Shown here: one piece after another, positions 56,325 through 64,000 of the stretch
Numbering within the stretch: position 1 is the first letter of the stretch
Layout: every line of letters starts with the position of its first letter
DNA from: Doryteuthis pealeii
Lineage: Eukaryota > Mollusca > Cephalopoda > Myopsida > Loliginidae
Direction: 5' to 3'
NCBI GenBank assembly: GCA_023376005.1
Contig: CM042145.1
Coordinates: forward strand, 94,825,834-94,889,833
DNA: 64,000 nucleotides
Program-made: the position numbers and the translations under genes
The notes under the pieces: generated by a model
The model's input: the letters and a program-made list of their open reading frames with translations, nothing else
The model's database searches: none
Told to the model about the DNA's origin: nothing

Positions 56325-56397
<73 letters not shown>

Positions 56398-56400
56398 AGC
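56325..56400. repeat. (GA)n microsatellite
   Basis: A'' copy of 11,683. Confidence 0.95.
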
Positions 56401-56404
56401 GATA

Positions 56405-56700
56405 TATATGTATATGGGTTAACCCAGCTATGGGTTAAATAGTAGGACAGACTGGGCCCTTCAGCCTTGGATAGGTAACCAGTCTAGGAGAGGGATAACT
56501 CTGAATTTAAAATCCCTGAGGTCGGTCGTTGATTGGGTTTGTGGCAACCCTTGATGCACCAATTCTTTCCTATCGACTGTGCCAAAAAGTGTGGATGGCC
56601 CAACACAAGTCTTCACCACTATAAACAAATCCCTGTGTGGGAGTTCATTGTGTGTATGAACCCTCATACGTCGAAAATCGACGGGAGAGTCCATTATACA
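56405..56700. mobile_element. GGTTAACCCAGC repeat, A'' copy
   Basis: Cleanest copy. The 5' end has GGGTTAACCCAGCTATGGGT, the 3' end CGACGGGAGAGTCCATTATA. Confidence 0.6.
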
Positions 56701-57111
56701 TATATATATATATATAAGAATGTTGTTACTAGACTTCGTTAAAAGTATCTTTATTTCATATCGTAGACTTTCGAAAATTAAAAAAAACAAACATGTCCAC
56801 TCAGCAGCACATGAAAAATCCGACACTCAAACGCAAACTTTCTCAATGTTTGTTTCCATCGAAAATAACCTTTAACCCCAGCTGTTTGCCAAATCTCTAC
56901 ATTACTCGGGGAGTGGTTTGGTGTATTTGTTTAACGGCATATAATCTTCACAGGGGTTATTTAATGCCCAAGTTTGATTCATTTGTAAATACTTGATTAC
57001 AATCATAACTACACTTTCGATGTCCTATTGAATTAAAAAAAAATAATTGCGCTTTTTTGCCATAATCATTTGTTTACATGAATTTACATGGTCTCAAGTA
57101 TTTCTATCTAC

Positions 57112-57350
57112 GGGTTAGCTCAGTCGGTAGAGCGTTCGGCTAGAAACCACAAGGTTCCTAGTTCGATACCGGTCCTCGCCAACTCAGCGTATGAGTAGCA
57201 TAGGGATCTGTGCCGTAAAGTATGGAGCTGATGGTAGGTGTGGCGCTCCACCTCAGACGCTAAAATAATCTCCTTGGTCTAGCGCAAGAGAAAAGGGGAT
57301 AGACTCCCTCGCTGACTGGCTGATACCGACTTTAGGCCGCCCCGACGATT
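57112..57350 (+). mobile_element. S1 SINE, best-preserved copy
   Basis: GGGTTAGCTCAGTCGGTAGA, CTAGTTCGATACCGGTCC, GTGGCGCTCCACCTCAGACG and ACTTTAGGCCGCCCCGACGA all read without breaks. A good reference copy for the family. Confidence 0.92.
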
Positions 57351-57487
57351 CATGGTTATCAATAAATTAGAAGAAATAACTTAATGCACAGTAATAACCT
57401 AGTGGATATGTTAGATTTTCCATTAACTTCACGTGTATTAATAAACTGGTAGAAATAATGTTCATTAATTCAATGTAAAATTAAATT

Positions 57488-57695
57488 ACAGGTGCCAGTT
57501 CAGTCCAGTCCGTAGAGCAACCGCCTATGAATCGCAAGGTTCCGCATTCGATACTGGTCCCCGCCAACTCAACACTGATAGAATAACCTGATCTGTACGG
57601 TAATCTGGGAAGCTGGCGGTAGGTGTGACGCTCCACCTCAACATAAAACAATCTCCCTGGTTTAGTGGTACCGAAAAGAGAATAGACTCTTTTAC
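57488..57695 (+). mobile_element. S1 SINE, diverged subfamily, A'' copy
   Basis: GTGCCAGTTCAGTCCAGTCC head. GGTGTGACGCTCCACCTCAA shows the shared body. Confidence 0.78.
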
Positions 57696-57734
57696 GAATA
57701 CACCATTGGTGGTGACTATGTGGAAAAATAGTGT

Positions 57735-58435
57735 TTAGTAGCTGAAAACTTGCTCTATCGAACAGTGTTATTGTATTCCCTGTATCTGGTGGAGTTTTGA
57801 TTCCCTAATAAACAAACGGATGATGTGACTATTTTGAAAAAAAAGATACTTTTTGTAGCTGAAAATATGCCCTATACAATGGAGTTATTATTCCACTTGT
57901 ATCTCTTATTGTTATGATGTAAATAAATCGGAAGCTTTACTTTCGGATCAGCTTTTTTACAGGCACACCTGTAACGTTTACTATGTGGGGTAAATAGTGT
58001 TTTGTAGCTGAAAACACGCTCTATCGAACAGTATTAGTGGGTCTAGTGTGTTTGCTGTTGTTTCAATGGAAATAAATAGGAAGCCTTACTTTTGGAGCAT
58101 CTCACATATGTATAGTCAATGTATAGTCAATGCTGATGACTATGTGCGAAGAATAATGTTTTGTAGATGAAAACGTGCCCTATCAAACAGTGTTATTGGG
58201 TATCCTGTAATAATTTGTAGTTTCACTGGAAATAAAAAGGAGGTATTAATTTTGGAGCAACCGTATTGAAATCTTAGCATGTTTTAGTAACTATTTTTTA
58301 GCTCTGTGAGAAAATAGTCTTTTGTAGCTGAAAACGTGCCCTATCGAATGGTGTTATTGTCTTCCCTGTAATAATTTGTACTTTCTGGGAAAATAAATAG
58401 GAGGCTTTATTTTCAGATCACTTTTTCCCCCTCCG
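57735..58435. repeat. Tandem array, A'' copy
   Basis: Five units with starts at about 57,738, 57,856, 58,006, 58,166 and 58,327, giving spacings of roughly 118, 150, 160 and 161 bp. Each holds CTGAAAAC-type and CCCTATCGAACAGTG-type words. Confidence 0.78.
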
Positions 58436-58524
58436 TAATTAAAAAAAAAAGCGTTCAAAAAGTATACGTCAATGGATAGTTTGGTTCTATGTTTGTGCAA
58501 AACTGCAGAGAGTAGAAAGTTGGA

Positions 58525-58800
58525 AGCGCGGGGTCTAATGGTTAGAGTTGTAGGAAATGGACCCGTCGCGCGGAGTTCAAATCCCGGACGAAGCTACTGT
58601 TCACATAGCGCTAATACTTTTGGGAAAGGTATGGATCCAACTACTCCCCTCCAGCTATGGGTATATAGTAAGGGCAGACTGGACTCTTTAACCTTGGTTA
58701 GGCAACCAGTCTAGGAGACAGAAAACTCTGAATTCAAACCTGTTAAACTCCGCTTGTAGTGGTCGCTACTAGAATAGGCTCAGTCCTAATTAGTGATGTA
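58525..58800 (+). mobile_element. S2 SINE, best-preserved copy
   Basis: GCGGGGTCTAATGGTTAGAG, GGAGTTCAAATCCCGGACG, GGTTAGGCAACCAGTCTAGG and AGTCCTAATTAGTGA. Confidence 0.85.
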
Positions 58801-59182
58801 TTTCACTAAAAAAAAATGACGAAAGGATAAGCCGAAACCGACTAGAAGAACAGGATATGGAACTATACGCAGATTGAACCAAAGAAGGCCACGTTCACAT
58901 ATGGAATCACTAAGAAATCTGGCTACTAAATCAGCCGCCTCGGCAGATGTGGGTTCCTTTCGGGTCTGCTCTTGCTTACCAAGGTCCCATAAATAGATGA
59001 ATTGGTTTTCCCCGAGGAGGACAACTTGATTAGCTTCATATCCGGACAATGACGGAGGTCAAATAAACCAGTGGCTATTCGGAGATTAAACAAAGGGAGA
59101 GGTCAGCGGATTATGGACGTAACGGACCCGACAAAGGTGGAATGATATGGACGTCATAGGACCCAGGCGTATTAAGAGATAT

Positions 59183-59184
<2 letters not shown>

Positions 59185-59249
<65 letters not shown>

Positions 59250-59919
59250 GGAGAGATAGAGGGTGGAAGGAAAGGAGAACGAAAAAAGAAAGAAAAAGAG
59301 GGAAAGGTTGGAATGAAAGAAGAATAAGAAGAAGGGTTTAAGACGGAGGAGGAAATAAAGAAGGAAAAGGAGAAAAAAGTGAAAATTAAAAGGAGGATGA
59401 GGATAAGAAGGGAGAGAAAGAGAAGAAGTCGGAGGAGGAGGAGGAGAAGGAGAAAGTGAAGAAGATGATGACGAAGGAGGATGAGAAGATCAAGACGATG
59501 AAGTATAAGAAAGAAAAATGGGGGTAGGATGGAATAAAAGAAGAATAAGGATGTGGATGGGGGCGGAGAAGAAGTAGGAAGAGAAGAACAAGGTGAAAGG
59601 GAAGAAGAAGAGGTAAGAATTCAGATGAGAGGGAGAAGATGAAGACGAGCGAGAATGAGGAAAATGACGGACGGGGAGAAGGGAGAGAAGATAGGTGAAG
59701 AAGAAGAAGAAGAAGAAGAAGAAGAAGAAGAAGAAGAAGAAGAAGAAGAAGAAAATTGATGAAAGCAAGACAGAAAAACAAAGACCAAAGAAAAAATTGT
59801 AGTTTATGAAAAAAAAGTTCCTGAAAAATCTAAGTGAAAAGAAAGTAAGAAAAATAATTTGAGAAAAAAAGAGGAAGAATGAAGGCAGGAAAAAAAAGAG
59901 AAGATAACAGAGAGAGAGA

Positions 59920-59961
<42 letters not shown>

Positions 59962-60055
59962 GAGAGAGACAGGGTGGAATAGAGAAAGAGAAAGGGAGAG
60001 AGAGGTGAGTGAGAGAGAGAGAGGCACAGACAGTCGGATATTATCAAAGATAGAA
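59185..60055. repeat. (GA)n and purine-rich tract, A'' copy
   Basis: (GA)n at 59,189-59,245 and 59,911-59,960, with a (GAA)n of about 50 bp at 59,700. Confidence 0.9.
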
Positions 60056-60189
60056 ATCAAAGAAGAAGAAGAAGAAAAGAAGAAGAACCATCACCACCAC
60101 CACCACAACAACAACAACAAAAAACAACAGTAAGAAGATGAATTGATGAATAAGCGAAGAGGAGGATGTAGAACTTTGGGCGAAAGAAA

Positions 60190-61015
60190 AAGATTGAAGA
60201 AGAAGAAGAAGAAGAAGAAGAAGAAGAAGAAAGGAAAAGAAGAGAAGAAGAAGAAGAAGAAGAAGAAAGAAAGGAAGAGAAGAAGAAAGAAGAAGAAGAA
60301 GAGAGAAGAGAGAAGAGAGAAGAAGAAGAAGAAGAAGAAGAAGAAAGGACGAGAGAAGAATAAGAAGAAGAAGAAGAAGAAGAAAGGAAGAGAGAAGAAG
60401 AAGAAGAAGAAGAAGAAGAAAGGACGAGAGAGAAGAAGAAGAAGAAGAAGAAGAAGAAGAAAGAAGAAGAAGAAGAAGAAGAAGAAGAAAGGACGAGAGA
60501 AGAAGAGAAGAAGAAAAAGAAAAGAAGAAGAAAGGACGAGAGGAGAAAGAAGAAAGAAGAAAAGAAAAGAAAAAGAAGAAGAAGAAGAAGAAGAGGAAGA
60601 GAGAAGAAGAAGAAGAAGAAGAAGAAGAAGAAGAAGAAGAAGAAGAAGAAGAAGAAGAAGAAGAAGAAGAAGAGAGAAGAAGAAGAAGAGAAGAAGAAAG
60701 AAGAAGAGAAGAAGGAAGAGAAGAAAGAAGAAGAAGAAGAAGAAGAAGAAGAAGAAGAAGAAAAAGAAAAAAGAAGAAAGAAGAAGAAGAAGAAGAAAGG
60801 ACGAGAGAAGAAGAAGAAGAAGAGAAGAAGAAGAAGAAGAAGAAGAAGAAGAAAGAAGAGAAGAAGAAGAAGAAGAAGAAGAAGAGAAGAAGAAGAGAAG
60901 AAGAAGAAGAAGAAGAAGAAGAAGAAGAGAAGAAGAAGAAGAAGAAGAAGAAGAAGAGAAGAAGAAGAAGAAGAAGAAGAAGAAGAAGAAGAAGAAGAAG
61001 AAGAAGAAGAAGAAC
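60190..61015. repeat. (GAA)n array, A'' copy
   Basis: Longest of the three copies. GGACGAGAG occurs mainly in the first 350 bp and once near 60,800. Confidence 0.95.
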
Positions 61016-61286
61016 GCTTTAAAAATGTATGAAAAGATATTAAGACTAAGAAAAGAACGTAATTAAAGGGAAAGACAAAGACTTCAGTCAGACAAATGCG
61101 ACAAGAAACTAAACCTTTGATGTTCCCTGAGTCAGCAATTGTTATTGAGTTAATACACACAGGTTGTTCATAAGTATTTGAACAATCTGACAATCTATAA
61201 ATAATTATTTGGTTGTGAGGGTTAAAAACAGAAACACGTACGCACATGCGCACGTACCGTAAATATCCGTGCATAAGTCTACATGG

Positions 61287-61296
61287 TATATAGGGC
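61287..61296. other. Empty target site of the short SINE
   Basis: Single TATATAGGGC where A and A' have the duplicated site and insert. Confidence 0.8.
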
Positions 61297-61364
61297 GACC
61301 TTTGACTCTCAATCGTGTTTTGAATTACTGTAATTTTTTTAATTTATCTTTGATTTGAAATAGA

Positions 61365-61640
61365 TCACTAATTAGGACTGGGCCTATTCTAGTAGTGACT
61401 ATCCTAAGCAGAGTTTAACTGGTTTGAATTCCGAGTTTTTCTTCTCACAGACTGGTTGCCTAACCAAGATTAAAGAGCCCAGTCTGCCCTACTATTTACC
61501 AATAGCTGGTGGAAGTGTAGTTGGATTCTCACCTGTCCCAATGGTATTAGCACTATGTGAACTGTAGCTTCGTCCAGGATTTGAGCTCGGGTCGACAAGT
61601 CCATTTCCTACAACTCTAGCCATTAGACCACGTGCCTCTA
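61365..61640 (-). mobile_element. S2 SINE, A'' copy of 17,990
   Basis: GACTGGTTGCCTAACCAAGA and AGGATTTGAGCTCGGGTCGA. Confidence 0.78.
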
Positions 61641-62005
61641 AATCGAATTATTCGATTATCACATGCACTTACATACAATATCCCGTAACTATAGATTACA
61701 GTCAAGTCACGTGGAAAGCATTGGTTCACACTAGTTAACCGAAGTTAGCAGCGATGAGACAGTTCAGTACTTAATTGGGTGACTACTTAAACAATAGTAG
61801 GCATTGTAATCAACATGAGGCCTTTGATTGTCAAAATGACTTAATTCGGATTTAATTACCTGTAAAGGGTTAATACGCCGTAAAAAAATTGGGCTTCGAA
61901 ATTCTGAAAAAAAAAAGATTTCTCGTGTATAATAACACTGACATTTTTAATTTATAGCCCCTAAATATAATCTAAATTTTAAATTTGTTCAACTTTTTAT
62001 CAACA

Positions 62006-62300
62006 AGTAAAGTCGGTGGAGTGGCCTATTGTCGGTATTCACCAAACTACGAGGGTGTCTACTCCCTTTTCACTTGCACAAGAAATTGTTTTTTCGCGTC
62101 TGAGATGGAATGCCAAACCGACCATCAGGACCCCACCTTACCGCACAGATTTAAAAGTTCTACGTTTATAATAAACCTTCGTATTTTTTACCACCCCGGA
62201 TCAGAGGGAACCTAGAAGTAATTGCAATAGGGATTTTATTCACACTCCCCAGAGCTCTAGAACTGGAACATCACCACCAGATACAGTTTAACATTATTAT
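62006..62300 (-). mobile_element. S1 SINE fragment followed by a 569-bp family fragment, A'' copy
   Basis: S1 part 62,006-62,170, then GATCAGAGGGAACCTAGAAG and GAACATCACCACCAGATACA. Confidence 0.6.
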
Positions 62301-62760
62301 CTATAGTCTGTCATGATTTATTTTTGAATTCTCAGAAATCTACTAATGCAAATGTAAATGATTCGTATGGACGAGCGACTTCTGTCAATTACTCATTTTC
62401 TGTGTTGTGTCAAAGGTTTTATTTGTATTTGTCAGATTCTATTTTGGAAAGATAACATTCTCTTCTTGATTGGCTTTGAATTGTCCTGATTCACTTCACT
62501 GTCACAGATAAGTTGTTTTATTTTAGTTTTTTTTAGCTCAGACTACGTTGTTCCCATCCAAAAACAGGCTTGAACCGCTTCAGTGATCTGTTCAGTGTGA
62601 CTGAGAGCGAGGTGGTTTTTTTGTTGTTGTGAATTACATACCTATATTTCCAGTTGTTGTGGGACCGGCATTTAGCAATTATTTTCTTTTCATGTCTCTT
62701 TTTCTCTTCCAGTTTATTTCTAGTAAATTTATAAGTTGATATCTGCTGTGCACACTTGCG

Positions 62761-62818
<58 letters not shown>

Positions 62819-62982
62819 ATAATATATATATATATATATATAATGTAATGATATATATATATATAATAATATATATATATATATATATAATATATATATA
62901 TAATGTAATGATATATATATATATATATAATGTAATTATATATATATACACATATATATATATATCTCATTGACAGGTTAAT

Positions 62983-63018
<36 letters not shown>
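62761..63018. repeat. Compound (TA)n array
   Basis: TA runs broken by ATAATGTAATGAT. Much longer than the copy at 19,470. Tyr/Ile frames here are not genes. Confidence 0.95.
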
Positions 63019-63020
<2 letters not shown>

Positions 63021-63022
<2 letters not shown>

Positions 63023-63243
63023 CATCGGGTGGCCTAAAGTCGGTATCAGCCAATCAGCGAGGGAGTCTATCCCCTTTTCACAAGCGCTAGACCAAGGAGA
63101 TTGTTTTTGCGTCGGAGGTGGAGCTCCACATGTACCATCAGCTCCTTACGTTACCACACAGATCCCTGTGCTACTCATAGGCTCAGTTGGCGAGGGCTGG
63201 TATCGAACTAGGAACCTGGTGGTTTCTAGCCGAACGCTCTACC

Positions 63244-63247
<4 letters not shown>
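63021..63247 (-). mobile_element. S1 SINE, A'' copy of 19,847
   Basis: GGGTGGCCTAAAGTCGGTAT start, GAACGCTCTACCGACT end, then TA repeat. Confidence 0.85.
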
Positions 63248-63287
<40 letters not shown>

Positions 63288-64000
63288 CAAAACGTGACCC
63301 GTTGGGTCACCCATTGACGTCTCAGTAGATAGTTGGGATTAGGTAGGTATTGTCAAAGATGACGTGAAATCCGTATTTTACAAAATAAATTTAACCCCCA
63401 CTCCCATTGAAAAACAATGAAAATTATCCAATTTTAATAAAATTATCAGTGCCGATTTTTCAATGAATTAATTTTATAAAGCATTAGTTTTTTTAAATTC
63501 AAAACCTGATTTTTTTTCAGGTCACCTAATTTTGACCCCCTTATTTTATTATTATTGATGTGGTTATATAAAGGTAAAACTAGTTACAGTATAAATAAAA
63601 AGACAAATGACCGAAGGTGTGAAAAGAAAAAAAATTAAGGGATCGATTCTGGTAGAAAATAAGAACCGAAAATCGAAAAATTAAATGTAAAAAAATTTTT
63701 TATCGAGATTTTTTTTAATCTGTTGGTTTTGTATATAATTAGCTTCTAGAATGTCAGTGAGAAAATTATACATCGATATATGTTCTGTCTAAAAGGTTGA
63801 GAGCCTAACTTTTCAATTGAGTTTTCTCCAAATATTATTAGATTACAATACTAAAGTAGACTCTTTATAAGATAAAGATTTGTTTTTAGAATTTGAAACT
63901 TAAAAACAAGCGATTTATACTTTAAATGAATTTTATCTATTAATTAGGCATATACATTTTTTTTGCTACGGTAGGTAGAAATGGTAATATATATTCTAAA
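63248..64000. other. AT-rich sequence after homology ends, no gene seen
   Basis: (TA)n to 63,283, then a hairpin GTGACCC-GTT-GGGTCAC (63294-63310), then very AT-rich sequence without a frame. It does not match what follows 20,082 in copy A, so A'' and A part here. Confidence 0.6.

Larger units (their letters stand above)
51501..63247. other. Copy A'', direct repeat of about 7,034-20,082
   Basis: Same order of landmarks as copy A on the same strand. The first roughly 1.9 kb carries many small insertions. From about 53.4 kb it is cleaner than copy A: SINE and S2 heads read near consensus. It lacks the insertions at 8,221-8,789 and 17,784-17,923 and about 1.1 kb around 12.7-13.8 kb, and it has an extra insertion at 53,952-54,227. 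Confidence 0.88.

Noticed and set aside
62679..62970. Tyr/Ile-repeat frames
   Set aside because: Translations of (TA)n.

Overview
No host gene, rRNA or tRNA gene can be supported in this window. It is AT-rich animal DNA built almost entirely from repeats: (TA)n, (GA)n/(CT)n, (GAA)n/(TTC)n and GAAA/TTTC low-complexity tracts, tRNA-derived SINEs, non-LTR retrotransposon 3' fragments, a Penelope-like element (PLE) fragment, a mariner-type transposase remnant and several foldback elements. The repeat style (many tRNA-derived SINEs, long TA and GA runs) suits a mollusc, most likely a cephalopod. That is an impression, not a search result. Most long open frames (poly-Ser/Phe, poly-Lys/Glu/Arg) are translations of simple repeats.

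Layout. (1) 1-7,033 occurs once. It holds a PLE GIY-YIG nuclease fragment (minus, 478-852), a 440-bp hairpin (933-1,374), LINE reverse-transcriptase fragments, and a 2.6-5.1 kb cluster of foldback units carrying hammerhead-ribozyme (HHR) motifs. (2) 7,034-31,249 is copy A, which reads well to about 10.8 kb and is indel-rich after that. (3) 31,291-51,490 is copy A', the reverse complement of 10,838-31,249, so about 40.6 kb forms one near-perfect palindrome with a loop of about 41 bp. (4) 51,491-51,500 is a run of N. (5) 51,501-63,247 is copy A'', a direct repeat of about 7,034-20,082, rough for its first 2 kb and clean after that. (6) 63,248-64,000 is unmatched AT-rich sequence.

The most interesting biology is the HHR set. 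Six motifs (3041-3082 minus, 3182-3223 plus, 3550-3591 plus, 3838-3878 minus, 3992-4032 plus, 5079-5120 plus) share one architecture: a 5-6 bp stem I, CUGANGA, stem II, GAAA, a 3-bp stem III with a 2-nt loop, then UA at the expected cleavage site. A seventh (55963-56005 minus) uses UC and has copies in A and A'. Short-stem-III type I hammerheads are known from PLE terminal repeats and related retroelements, which fits the PLE nuclease fragment nearby. Decayed relatives lie at 976-1031, 1277-1329 and 2616-2656.

The palindrome plus third copy is best explained as assembly structure. An unsplit template/complement long read (A+A') appears to have been joined at its left end to consensus sequence and, across the N gap, to a second haplotype (A''). 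Insertions present in A and A' but absent from A'', one of them flanked by a 10-bp target-site duplication with a matching empty site, support real haplotype differences beneath the artefact.
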